A stretch of 64,000 nucleotides of DNA from Thioalkalivibrio thiocyanodenitrificans ARhD 1 (GTDB lineage: Bacteria > Pseudomonadota > Gammaproteobacteria > Ectothiorhodospirales > Ectothiorhodospiraceae), in assembly GCF_000378965.1 (NCBI RefSeq), contig NZ_KB900536.1:1976052-2040051 (forward strand), given 5' to 3'. This document shows, piece after piece, positions 35,777-44,410 of the stretch. A program made the position numbers and the translations under genes. A model generated the notes under the pieces. That model was not told the DNA's origin and did no database searches. It saw only the letters and a list, made by a program, of their open reading frames with translations. Position 1 is the stretch's first letter, and each line of letters starts with the position of its first letter.

Positions 35777-36499
35777 TTAGCGACCGTTCCCCCTACCTTT
35801 GCCCGCACCCTGACTCTGAATCTCTTCCGTCCTGCATGACACGTAGTAGTCGTCCACGTCCATCTCGATAGTGGCCAGGTCATAGCCGACACCCGGCCAC
35901 AGGTCGCCGTCACCGCCCTTCGGGCCATACTTCTCTTCCTTGGCGTGGTGATGGGCGATCTGGCTGATGATGCAACCACGCACGCCGCCTGAGGCCGTGT
36001 TGCGATAGTTCGGCGTATCGTTGATGTACTCGTTGGCGAGCGCGGGCGGCGCCTTCCATTCCGCCGAGATCGTGCCGACGGCCGAAGTCACCTCGGCCGT
36101 ATCACAATAGTCGTCGTTACCCCGCTCGCCCGTTACCACCACGACGTAGTCGCCGGGCGCGTCGATATCCACGTTGAAGTTGACGGTGGCATTCACGTTA
36201 TCCGGCGGGTCATTGATCACCAGAACAGAGCTGACGGGCTGGCCATCGAAGGTCACGGTGATGGGCGCCAGCGAGTTGAAATTGAACCCGGATCCGCTCG
36301 CCTCAAGGGTGGCCGACAACGCCACATCCGTTGCCGGGAAGGCGTCCACGTACACGGGATTCGGATTGATGGCCGTAATGGTCAGGTTGCCGGTATCACA
36401 ATCACCATACGCAACACCCGCCCCGCCCAGTGCAAACGCACCGGCCAGGAACGCGGCCCCGGCACGCCGCCGGCATGCATCACGCAAATCGTTTCTCAT
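35777..36499 (-). CDS. Exported protein with Ig/IPT-like domain, function unknown
   Basis: Not recognised as a named family. The product is 240 residues from the ATG at 36499, which has GGGAG about eight bases upstream; an upstream extension to 36628 looks untranslated. A signal peptide ends near GGAGVAYG. The mature N-terminal part (LTITAINPNPVYVDAFPATD; APITVTFDGQPVSSVLV; GDYVVVVTGERGNDDY) has the pattern of an IPT/TIG-like beta sandwich. The C-terminal ~90 residues are rich in histidine, tyrosine and acidic residues, with two cysteines. Single-gene unit with its own terminator. Confidence 0.7.
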   Translation of the reverse strand: MRNDLRDACRRRAGAAFLAGAFALGGAGVAYGDCDTGNLTITAINPNPVYVDAFPATDVALSATLEASGSGFNFNSLAPITVTFDGQPVSSVLVINDPPDNVNATVNFNVDIDAPGDYVVVVTGERGNDDYCDTAEVTSAVGTISAEWKAPPALANEYINDTPNYRNTASGGVRGCIISQIAHHHAKEEKYGPKGGDGDLWPGVGYDLATIEMDVDDYYVSCRTEEIQSQGAGKGRGNGR

Positions 36500-36862
36500 C
36501 GGAATTCTCCCACCAAGAGGTATCGAACAGCAGGACGCCTTTGGTCCGGTTGGATCCGCCCGACCGGACCAGGCACTGCCGAGGCCGATGGCCGCCGCCC
36601 GCTCGGTATCACGGGACAGGCCCTTCAACCGACCGCGCCGGCACCGGCGCTTTCATCGGGCGGGAACACCGGCCGACGCCCGGGCAACCACCGGCCCGGA
36701 ACGGGCCTACCGCACCATGAGATATAAGTCTAGGGAGCCGGCAGGATCAGGTCATGAGCGCCACGAACCGTTTTTCCGGGTAGCGGTCAGGGGGAATCTG
36801 GTATATAAAATGGTACTTGTGTCACAAAATTGAACCGCCACAGTCATGATCAAGAGGCTGAC
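36500..36862. other. Divergent gap before the LuxR-type regulator
   Basis: No gene supported. A TATATAAAA stretch (36802-36810) followed by the 11-bp palindrome TTGTGTCACAA (36817-36827) lies just before the regulator and may be its -10 region and an operator. I see no clear -35 and no promoter for the minus-strand gene. Confidence 0.4.
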
Positions 36863-37585
36863 GTGAGCTCACTGGAACGACCGGAACCCCAACCCATTCG
36901 GGTCCTGCTGGTCTGCGATCTTGCGATTGTGGCGTGGGGCCTGGAGCGGCTCGTGGGTGAACGGGAGTCGGGCCTTGCCCTGGCGGGGAGCGCTGCAACG
37001 CCTACCGACGCCCGGAGTCTCCTGGACACGCAGGCGCCGGACGTGGTCCTGATCGACGTGGACGGCGATCACGGCCCGGACACGGTCGGCGAACTGGCAG
37101 CGGGCCATCGTGCCAAGGTGCTGGCCCTCACAGGTGCCCGGGACGCCGCCACCCACGAAGACATGATGCTCGCGGGCGCAAGCGGGGTGGTTCACAAGTC
37201 AGACGCGGTCGCCACCCTGCTCAAGGCGATCCATCGTGTCCACGAAGGCGAGCTCTGGGCGAATCGCGCGGCCATCGGCCGGGTATTTGACCGGCTTTCC
37301 CGCAGAAAGGCCGTGCCGGCAGCCGGTCCCGAGCAACTGAAGATCGCGCAACTGACCCGCAAGGAGCGCCAGGTTGTGGCGGAGATCGCCCGGGATGCCT
37401 CGACCACCAGCGAAGAAATCGCCGAGCGGCTGCATATCAGCAGGCACACCCTGCGCAATCACCTCACCACCATCTACGGCAAGCTGGAAGTCTCCGGTCG
37501 CCTGGCACTGTTCGTCTACGCCCACCGGCACGGGCTCGCGGAGGCGGAACCCGCGCCCCCGGGAGGGCATCGCAGGGCCGGCTGA
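36863..37585 (+). CDS. NarL/FixJ-type (LuxR-HTH) response regulator
   Basis: A 240-residue two-domain regulator. The receiver domain (RVLLVCDLAIVAWGLERLV; phosphorylation aspartate in DVVLIDVDGD; conserved lysine in GVVHKSDAV) is joined to a LuxR-type HTH (LTRKERQVVAEIARDASTTS; EEIAERLHISRHTLRNHLTT). The usual DD acidic pair at the start is replaced by CD, so metal binding or phosphorylation may be altered. GTG at 36863 has AGAGG five bases upstream; a TTG at 36830 is also in frame. No cognate kinase gene is adjacent. Confidence 0.87.
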   Translation: MSSLERPEPQPIRVLLVCDLAIVAWGLERLVGERESGLALAGSAATPTDARSLLDTQAPDVVLIDVDGDHGPDTVGELAAGHRAKVLALTGARDAATHEDMMLAGASGVVHKSDAVATLLKAIHRVHEGELWANRAAIGRVFDRLSRRKAVPAAGPEQLKIAQLTRKERQVVAEIARDASTTSEEIAERLHISRHTLRNHLTTIYGKLEVSGRLALFVYAHRHGLAEAEPAPPGGHRRAG

Positions 37586-37617
37586 CGCCGGATTTCCTGT
37601 ACAGCAACCCCGGTCGT

Positions 37618-38841
37618 TCAATCCGCGGGTAACACCACGCTCAAGGTCACCTCCACCTCGCGCTCGGCACCGTCGCGCCAGACCCGGAGCGTGACGACGT
37701 CTCCCTCGTCATGTTCGAGTACCACGCGCTGAACATCCATCGCACGGGCGACCTGTTTACCCTCGATGGCGGTGATGATGTCCATGCCGACGGGAAACGG
37801 CCGCCCGTCGATCACCACAGCCTGCGCGGGCCCGCGAATGCCTGCCTGATCCGCCGGACCGCCCTCCGACACGCCTGTGACCACCACACCCCGGGTGGGA
37901 AAGCCGAGTTCCTCGCGGAGCGCCGGCGGATAGTCGGCCACGCGCAGGCCCACCTCCAGCCCCAGCCTCGGGCGCTGCGGCAACTGGGCCGCCGCGGCGG
38001 CGAATCCGCTCAGACCCCCGGCCCGCAGCTCCGGCAGTGCCCCCCGCAGCAGATTGGCCGGCACCGCGAGACCGATGCCCGCGAAGGTCCCGCCCGGCGA
38101 GAGGATCGCGTTGTTGATGCCGATCACCTCTCCCGCGGAGTCCAGAAGCGGTCCGCCGGAGTTGCCCGGGTTGATGGCTGCGTCCGTCTGGATGTACGGG
38201 ATCTCGATACCGATCAGACCGGGCCGTTCGCGTTCCACGGCCGAGATGATGCCCACCGTCACCGTTGAATGCAGTCCGAACGGGTTACCGATGGCAATGG
38301 CCTTCTGCCCGACCTGCACCCGGTCGGAATCGGACAGCCGGATCGGGCCCGGCGCGGGGGACGCCTCCGGGCTCACCAGTTCCAGCAGGGCGAGGTCGAA
38401 GTCCGGGTTCGCCCCTAGCACACGGACCGGGTGCTCCTGTTCCGGGGTGCCGAGGTACGAGACCGTCAGCGTCGCTCCCTGCGCCAGGTCCAGGCCGGGA
38501 TCGGACGGGTCTTCCAGGGCGTGGGCCACCACATGGAAGTTGGTGATGATGCGCCCGTCCTCATCAACGACGAAGCCGCTTCCACCCACCATCCGCGAAC
38601 CATCCCGGTCGGCATCGACGCGCTGCCCCGGCGCTCTCATGTGCACCGCGACGACACTGGGGCCGACCCGCCGGACGACCTCCACCGTGTTGCGTTCGTA
38701 CTGGAGCTTCAGGCGGGCATGGCCATCCGCTCCGGCACCGCCGGCCGCGCCCCAGGTGAGCAGCACGAAAACCAGGCCCGACACCATCCGTCGCACCCCC
38801 GGGGAAACGGCGGCTGTGCGATCCGATTCACTGCTTCTCAT
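37618..38841 (-). CDS. HtrA/DegP-type S1C serine protease
   Basis: A 407-residue periplasmic protease with a signal peptide (RRMVSGLVFVLLTWGAAGGA), a trypsin-like domain with catalytic histidine in IITNFHVVAH, aspartate in NPDFDLALLEL and serine in NPGNSGGPLL, and one C-terminal PDZ domain (RGVVVTGVSEGGPADQAGI). The single PDZ resembles DegS-like members, but a cleavable signal peptide rather than an anchor seems more likely. The start at 38841 has GGAGG six bases upstream. Located downstream of the mtr operon on the same strand, separated by a terminator. Confidence 0.9.
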   Translation of the reverse strand: MRSSESDRTAAVSPGVRRMVSGLVFVLLTWGAAGGAGADGHARLKLQYERNTVEVVRRVGPSVVAVHMRAPGQRVDADRDGSRMVGGSGFVVDEDGRIITNFHVVAHALEDPSDPGLDLAQGATLTVSYLGTPEQEHPVRVLGANPDFDLALLELVSPEASPAPGPIRLSDSDRVQVGQKAIAIGNPFGLHSTVTVGIISAVERERPGLIGIEIPYIQTDAAINPGNSGGPLLDSAGEVIGINNAILSPGGTFAGIGLAVPANLLRGALPELRAGGLSGFAAAAAQLPQRPRLGLEVGLRVADYPPALREELGFPTRGVVVTGVSEGGPADQAGIRGPAQAVVIDGRPFPVGMDIITAIEGKQVARAMDVQRVVLEHDEGDVVTLRVWRDGAEREVEVTLSVVLPAD

Positions 38842-38990
38842 GGCTCCCTCCGGTGGTGACGGCAAGCACGGAAGCACCCGCCCCGGGCCGCCCGGCCTGC
38901 GCCTGAAAGGTCTGGACTGCACCCGGAAGTATAGGAGGACTGGCAACAGGTTTCGTGGCGCCCGTGACCGGCCCCGCGCAGGCGAATGCC

Positions 38991-39034
38991 CAGGCTGAAA
39001 AGACTGCGGCCGACCCCCGAAAGGGGTCGGCCGC
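38991..39034 (-). terminator. Terminator of the mtr operon
   Basis: GCGGCCGACCCC (39006-39017), loop CGAAA, GGGGTCGGCCGC (39023-39034). Perfect 12-bp stem, 50 bases after the mtrC stop. On the minus strand it is followed by AGTCTTTTC, a modest T-rich tail. Confidence 0.8.
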
Positions 39035-39084
39035 CAATGCGTGCGGGGTTTGGGTACCCCGCCTTGCGAAGAAACTCCCTTCGA

Positions 39085-41310
39085 TCAGTTCCGCAGGCCG
39101 TGGACCGTCCTGACATCGGCCACACGTCCCGGTCCATGGCAGGTCGAGCAGGTTTCAAAGCTCGACGCGTCGATGGTCGGCTGATTCCAGGGATTGCCTG
39201 ATACGCCGCCGTTCTGCGTCATGTGCATCTGCGCACCGGTGCTGTCGTGGCAGGAGGAACAGGCTGCCATGGTGGCGCTGACCTTCCAGTGCGTGTTGAC
39301 ATTGGAGGAGCCCCCGATCGAATCCACCGTTGTACCGCGGGGTTCAAGCTCCCGTGCAAGCGGATAGTAGGTGTCACCGTCATGGCACTGGGTGCAATTG
39401 GCGATGTTTCCCGGGAAGCTGCTGCCACTGTCCCAGTGGGACCAACTTCCAAAGCCGGTGATCCATAGGTCGTCTCCGCGGAAGCCGGCCGCGGTGCTGT
39501 GGAGACCGTGGATCATGGCCATGAAGTTGGTCGCCTGCTCCCTCTGACCGTCCGGGTGAGGCAGGTCAATATACGGCCTGGGGTTAAGTTCCCGACGGTC
39601 GATATCGGTACTGTTGTTGTTGTGGCAGAGGATGCACTGCTGGACGTCGTTGTGCCGGTTTCCGCCATGCTTGTTGAAGACACCGACGCGGTCCTCGTGG
39701 CAGGTGGTGCAGTTGGCAACGCTCACCACTTGCCGGCGCGGCTGGCCGCCCACAACCTGGATGGCATTGGATGCCACAAGAGCCGAGAAGTCCGCGCTGT
39801 TGACATTGCCCCCGAGTGTCACATACACCGTGCCTGTAATCCCCTTTCCGGCAAGATCAATGGTGCTGGTATACGTTCCGCCGGACTGGCTCGCCGAGTT
39901 CTGGGCATTGCTCTGTTCGACTGGAGCCCCAGGGCGAGCCTGATCCGGATCAGAGTGCGTGAAGTCGGTATCGAACGCTCCAACACGGATCGCCGCGGAG
40001 AGCACCCAGCCGTCTTCCTGATGGACGACGCGGCTGCCGTCGTACTCAACGCCCCACTGCACCGTCAGCTGATTGCCGACACGTTCGGCACTGTCGATCA
40101 CGTAACGCAGGTTGCCGTCCCTCGCGAACTGCCGCGCCGCGTCCTGATGGGCCTCCACCAGGGTTTCGCTGCTGGCAAAGGGCGGTGGGGTATCCGGGGT
40201 GTGGCAACCCGCACAGGAGGCGTTGTCCCGCGGGCCTGCCGCGTGACCGGCGCCCGTGGCGAAGTTCACATTGTCGTGGCAGGAACTGCAGGCCTCGATG
40301 GTGGGCTTCGTAAACGCCCGGGCGGCACCCGACCCCGCCTGTACACTGTCATGACAGGACACGCAGGTGGCGATGTCGCGCGGGAAGGCGACACCGGTCC
40401 AGCGGGGACGCAGGAACTGCTGCGTGCCGGCCAGCCCGCCGCCGCTGTGAATCTCGTGGCCGAGGTAGGCCAGGTCGACGGCGTTGGGACTGTCGGTGAA
40501 GCTGCTGAAATTGAACTGGTTGTGGCAATTGGAACAGGTTTCCGTACCGATACGGTTACTACCGTGAGCGGACAGGTTGTCGTGGCAGCTGTTGCAGGAA
40601 GCCGTCGCCACGGCGCGCTTGGTCTCGCCCCGCCCCGCATCCATGTAATCGTAGGCCGCCTCCCAGTTGCTGCCGGGCCTCAGCAGCACCACGAAGCGCC
40701 GCATGTCGATCTGCGATGCAGGCACCCAGTCGTCGGCGGTCACGGGTTCAACGCCGTTCAGATACTCGGCGGGGACCTCGTTCACATTAACCGGATAGGT
40801 GTAGCGGTAGGCGTTGCCGCCCAGGGATTCCCACAAGCCTTCGGCATGATTGCCCCGCACCTGATCCGCCTGCAGGCGCGCATGCGGGCCCGTGCGCGGC
40901 CCCCCGGCCACCGTGGTCAGGTAACTTTGCCAGGTCTGGTAGTCGTCCTTCCTCACCAGCCTGGCCACCGTGAACTCCACGTCGCCGGGTGAGGGCTCGA
41001 ACGTCACGCCGAAACCGGAGGCCAGCTGCGCGGTCACCTGGAACTCGACAACCGGCCTGCTGTTGCGGATGTAGGCGTCCGTGATCGTGACCGAGGGCAG
41101 CACATTCGCCGGCGGCACCGGCGCACCCACCGGAGGCGCGGGCGCGCCCGGTTCACCCGGAGGCCCCGTGCGCCCGTCGCTGCCCAGGCAGCCGGTCAGG
41201 CCGACAAGGCTGACGCCGAGGACCATGATCAGCACCACGCGCCACCATGAACCGCGGCCACCGCCAGCGGCGCCATCGACGTGCATATCCCGTGTACGCT
41301 TGTTAATCAT
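39085..41310 (-). CDS. mtrC: Decahaem outer-surface cytochrome, OmcA/MtrC family
   Basis: A 741-residue lipoprotein (lipobox LVGLTGC) expected on the cell surface as the terminal reductase or electron acceptor of an Mtr conduit. Ten CXXCH motifs are present: CNSCH, CSNCH, CVSCH, CSSCH, CAGCH, then after a beta domain CTTCH, CILCH, CTQCH, CSSCH, CSTCH. This is the five-plus-five pentahaem layout of MtrC. After the lipid cysteine comes a collagen-like GPPGEPGAP linker. The start ATG at 41310 overlaps a short upstream frame; a longer frame to 41367 is unlikely. Last gene of the operon. Confidence 0.93.
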   Translation of the reverse strand: MINKRTRDMHVDGAAGGGRGSWWRVVLIMVLGVSLVGLTGCLGSDGRTGPPGEPGAPAPPVGAPVPPANVLPSVTITDAYIRNSRPVVEFQVTAQLASGFGVTFEPSPGDVEFTVARLVRKDDYQTWQSYLTTVAGGPRTGPHARLQADQVRGNHAEGLWESLGGNAYRYTYPVNVNEVPAEYLNGVEPVTADDWVPASQIDMRRFVVLLRPGSNWEAAYDYMDAGRGETKRAVATASCNSCHDNLSAHGSNRIGTETCSNCHNQFNFSSFTDSPNAVDLAYLGHEIHSGGGLAGTQQFLRPRWTGVAFPRDIATCVSCHDSVQAGSGAARAFTKPTIEACSSCHDNVNFATGAGHAAGPRDNASCAGCHTPDTPPPFASSETLVEAHQDAARQFARDGNLRYVIDSAERVGNQLTVQWGVEYDGSRVVHQEDGWVLSAAIRVGAFDTDFTHSDPDQARPGAPVEQSNAQNSASQSGGTYTSTIDLAGKGITGTVYVTLGGNVNSADFSALVASNAIQVVGGQPRRQVVSVANCTTCHEDRVGVFNKHGGNRHNDVQQCILCHNNNSTDIDRRELNPRPYIDLPHPDGQREQATNFMAMIHGLHSTAAGFRGDDLWITGFGSWSHWDSGSSFPGNIANCTQCHDGDTYYPLARELEPRGTTVDSIGGSSNVNTHWKVSATMAACSSCHDSTGAQMHMTQNGGVSGNPWNQPTIDASSFETCSTCHGPGRVADVRTVHGLRN

Positions 41311-41422
41311 GGGTCCAGTCCCCTTCTCTCTCTGCAATTTGATCATGATCCCGCTCCGACGCCTCATGGGTGATGCGGCTCACCGCCATCACCGTGTCTT
41401 GCTGCTGGGCTTCCGTCACCAC
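41303..41422 (-). CDS. Candidate 39-aa ORF between mtrB and mtrC
   Basis: A GTG four bases after the mtrB stop opens a 39-codon frame whose TAA overlaps the mtrC start region. GAGGA lies just upstream, overlapping the mtrB stop. The peptide is hydrophilic and charged (VVTEAQQQDTVMAVSRITHE, then acidic and histidine residues), with no signal or helix. It may be a real small protein or only a translated leader coupling mtrB to mtrC. No homologue is recalled. Confidence 0.35.
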   Translation of the reverse strand: MVTEAQQQDTVMAVSRITHEASERDHDQIAEREGDWTHD

Positions 41423-41426
41423 ATCC

Positions 41427-43412
41427 TCAGAACCTGAACACGCCGGACACGAGGAAGAGTTGCGCGTTGTAATCCCGCTTGTCGGGATTCGCGGTGACCA
41501 CGTTCTCACCGAGCGCCCAGTCCTGCTCGGTGAAGCGCTGATACGCATAGCGGGCACGAATGGACATGTCCCGCTCCTTGTTGTAGAGCTCGCCGTGGAG
41601 GCTCAATTCGATGAAGTTGCTCTCCAGGGCGGGATGATTCGCCGGCATGCCGTTGTCAAAGTCCATGCGGCCCCGCGAGCTCACCTGTACGAACTCGAAA
41701 CCGAGATCCAGCCTGTCCGGACGGTAGGCCCACTGGGCGCCGAAACCGCCCGTCGCGATCACCACGTCCTGTTCGGCCGTCCAGGTCTCCCCCGCGAGAT
41801 CGATCTGCCTGCGGTCCCAGCCCCCGAAGGCATACAGGCTGAGACGTTCCACGGGCACCCAGGTGACCTCACCGTGTGCCGAGAACCAGTCGGCAGCGGT
41901 GCGCCCGTAATCGGACCGCGTGTAATCGTCGTCCGTGTACTGCGCGCGGCCGGAGAAGGACACATCGGGCAGGGCCGACGGCGTATACGTGGCAAAGAGC
42001 CCGACCTGGTAGCGGTCACGGTCGGCGATGTCATAGTTGCGCAGCCCCTCCGGCACCGGGTTGCGGCGGGTCTCGTCATAGGTGGTGCCGTCCTGCTCGG
42101 AGTAGGCAAGGCGGGCTCCGCCGCTGAGACCCGGGGCGAGCGTGGTGTTAAGCTGTGTATGCACCGTGGTCTCGTTGGTCTTGCGGCGGTCCCCGAAGTC
42201 ACGATCCCGTTCGTCGCGCTCCACGCCCGCGCTCAGGCGCGTGCGCGACGCCAGGCGATAGTCGCCATCCACCGAGTAATGCGTGCGCGTGTAGCTCAAC
42301 GGCATCGTCTCTCGGCCTGCCACCTCGTAGACGCCGGTAGTGTTGTCTCGGTCGTCATAACGGAATGCCGCCCGCAACCGCGCACGGTCGCTCAACCGGT
42401 GGGCGCCGCGCAGGTTCAGGGCGGTGGTCGCGATCTCCCCGTCGAGGTTCGTGACCGCAACGCCGTCACGGGTCACCGAGGTCCCCGAGGCGGGGAAACG
42501 GTCGTCCTGAAGCATCCGCCCCAGGTGCAGATCACCGGAAATGCGGGTGCCCTCCGCCACCGTATACCCGCCGGTGAAGCTCAGGCGATGGAAGGTGTTC
42601 TCCGGCTCCAGGCCGAATGTCTCTCCATCCACGAACATCGTCGAACCCTTGTCCTGAGCGAACCTGGACAGGTGGTAGCCGACCCCGCCCTGAAACCGAT
42701 ATCCCATGTAGTTGACGTTCAGGTTGTAGCGGTCGGTGTGGTAATCCACCAGTTCGGGCGCAATGGAACCGGCACCTGCCCCGAACCGGGTCTCGAAGCC
42801 CCTGAGGCGTGTTCCGTCACGGGTCTCCCGGTTGACGTCGCTGCTGATCCGCCAGCGGCTTTCCGGCATCAGGTAGGCGCCGCCGAGGGCGAAGCTCTGC
42901 CGCTCCTGCTCGATATCGAAATCCCGCGGTGTATCGCTGGTCAACTCACGGGTACCCGCGCCGCTGTGCCTGATGTGCACATCCCGCCATTGGTAGTGAG
43001 GCATCTGGCGGAACTCGAAAAAGGTGGAGTACAGCCCCTGGCGGCCGTGATCAAGGCGCAGGGAACGCGAATCCAGGCCCAGGTTGCGGCCCCGCAGCCG
43101 CCAGTAGTTCATCTCTTCCGCGTCGTAGCTCGGCCGCGCATGCAGATCCACATGGAGGTCAAGGAACAGGCCCTCGTCCGTCAGACCGTCGAAGCGCCCG
43201 AACATGAACGAGTCCGTGGAGATATACCCTACCCCCGCCTGCACTTCATGACCCGCCTCGGTCAGACGCTCCCATGCGACCTCGTCACGCTCGACCGCTT
43301 CTCCAAGTTCAAACATGTCGAACTGCGCAACCGCGCCCATCGGAATCATGAACCCGGCGGATGCGAGCATGCCCAGTACGGGACGTCCTGAAATGCCTCT
43401 TGCGGTCTTCAT
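41427..43412 (-). CDS. mtrB: Outer-membrane porin of the Mtr/Pio conduit
   Basis: A 661-residue MtrB/PioB family barrel that sheathes the MtrA decahaem wire through the outer membrane. A signal peptide ends near GAVAQ; the rest alternates short amphipathic strands and ends in a C-terminal phenylalanine (SGVFRF), as for barrel-assembly substrates. Segments such as LYSTFFEFRQMPHYQWRD match the family. I see no cysteine anywhere, so the CXXC motif of Shewanella MtrB is absent. The start at 43412 has GAGGG eight bases upstream. It lies 24 bases after mtrA. Confidence 0.9.
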   Translation of the reverse strand: MKTARGISGRPVLGMLASAGFMIPMGAVAQFDMFELGEAVERDEVAWERLTEAGHEVQAGVGYISTDSFMFGRFDGLTDEGLFLDLHVDLHARPSYDAEEMNYWRLRGRNLGLDSRSLRLDHGRQGLYSTFFEFRQMPHYQWRDVHIRHSGAGTRELTSDTPRDFDIEQERQSFALGGAYLMPESRWRISSDVNRETRDGTRLRGFETRFGAGAGSIAPELVDYHTDRYNLNVNYMGYRFQGGVGYHLSRFAQDKGSTMFVDGETFGLEPENTFHRLSFTGGYTVAEGTRISGDLHLGRMLQDDRFPASGTSVTRDGVAVTNLDGEIATTALNLRGAHRLSDRARLRAAFRYDDRDNTTGVYEVAGRETMPLSYTRTHYSVDGDYRLASRTRLSAGVERDERDRDFGDRRKTNETTVHTQLNTTLAPGLSGGARLAYSEQDGTTYDETRRNPVPEGLRNYDIADRDRYQVGLFATYTPSALPDVSFSGRAQYTDDDYTRSDYGRTAADWFSAHGEVTWVPVERLSLYAFGGWDRRQIDLAGETWTAEQDVVIATGGFGAQWAYRPDRLDLGFEFVQVSSRGRMDFDNGMPANHPALESNFIELSLHGELYNKERDMSIRARYAYQRFTEQDWALGENVVTANPDKRDYNAQLFLVSGVFRF

Positions 43413-43436
43413 TCGTCTGCCCTCGATCACCGCTGT

Positions 43437-44366
43437 TCAGCGCCTGAAATTGAAGCCCTGGGGATGGTTGGAACCGTGAACCTGCGAGTGGCAGTTCAGG
43501 CAACCCCGGCCGGCGGCGAAGCCCGAACTCAGGCGGTCCCCGTCATACATCCGGGCGGCGTGGTCGCCGAAGACCTGATCCAGATGGCACTGCTGGCACA
43601 GTTGCGGTGCCCGGACCTCCAGCAGCCCGCGGTGCACGGAGCCGTGGGGCTGGTGGCACGTGGTGCAGTCCTCGCGCACCGGCAGGTGCTCCCAGAGGAA
43701 CGGCCCCCGCTTGCCCGCATGACAGGAATAGCAGGTTTCATTGAGCGTCGGCTGGTTGAGATCCGCCGCGATGCCACCGGTGCCGTGGGGTTGGTGGCAG
43801 TCCGTGCACCCCATCAGACCGTCGCGCACCGGATGGCGGGACGGACGGCGCAGCTCATGATCCTGCTGCTTGTGGCAGTCGGCACAGACCTGCGGCTGGG
43901 TCACGCGATCGAGCACGTTATCGTGCACCGTGTGGATCTTGTGGCAGGACACGCAGGCCAGACCCGCGAACTCGTGGTTGCTGGCCACCCAGTGGAGCAT
44001 GTGCGGATCCCCCTGATGACAGCTCAGGCACACCTCGTTCTGCATCTCCACCGGCGACTTGTTGCGGCCAAAGACCACTGGCGGCGGAATGCGTTTCTGC
44101 CCTTCGGCGGGCGGCCGCAGATGCTCGTCCGCAACGCCGTGGCAGGCCTCGCAGCCATCGCTTCCGAATGGTATGCGCGGGTCCGCATCCGCCGCGTGCG
44201 GTGTCTGGAGGATGGACAGCACCGGGTATGCCTCGGTCTCGTCGTGACACCGTGTGCACGTCTCCATCTCCCGGGCGAAAAGCCCTTCCGACAGGAGGAG
44301 CACCACGAGCACCAGTGCGAGACCCAGGAGACCCATCTGACCTGCCGTTGATCGAGGTGACGACAT
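43437..44366 (-). CDS. mtrA: Periplasmic decahaem cytochrome, MtrA/DmsE family
   Basis: A 309-residue cytochrome with ten CXXCH sites: CTRCH, CEACH, CLSCH, CVSCH, CADCH, CTDCH, CYSCH, CTTCH, CQQCH, CLNCH. The regular spacing, the CHQPHG repeats and the terminal HGSNHPQGFNFRR are typical of the DmsE/MtrA family. It carries electrons from periplasmic donors through the MtrB barrel to MtrC. The N-terminal hydrophobic segment acts as a signal sequence. Start at 44366 follows GGGGAAGGA. The gene lies directly upstream of mtrB. Confidence 0.95.
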   Translation of the reverse strand: MSSPRSTAGQMGLLGLALVLVVLLLSEGLFAREMETCTRCHDETEAYPVLSILQTPHAADADPRIPFGSDGCEACHGVADEHLRPPAEGQKRIPPPVVFGRNKSPVEMQNEVCLSCHQGDPHMLHWVASNHEFAGLACVSCHKIHTVHDNVLDRVTQPQVCADCHKQQDHELRRPSRHPVRDGLMGCTDCHQPHGTGGIAADLNQPTLNETCYSCHAGKRGPFLWEHLPVREDCTTCHQPHGSVHRGLLEVRAPQLCQQCHLDQVFGDHAARMYDGDRLSSGFAAGRGCLNCHSQVHGSNHPQGFNFRR

Positions 44367-44410
44367 GATTCCTTCCCCTGCCTGAATGGATCTGCCCGAG
44401 ATTCCGGTGG

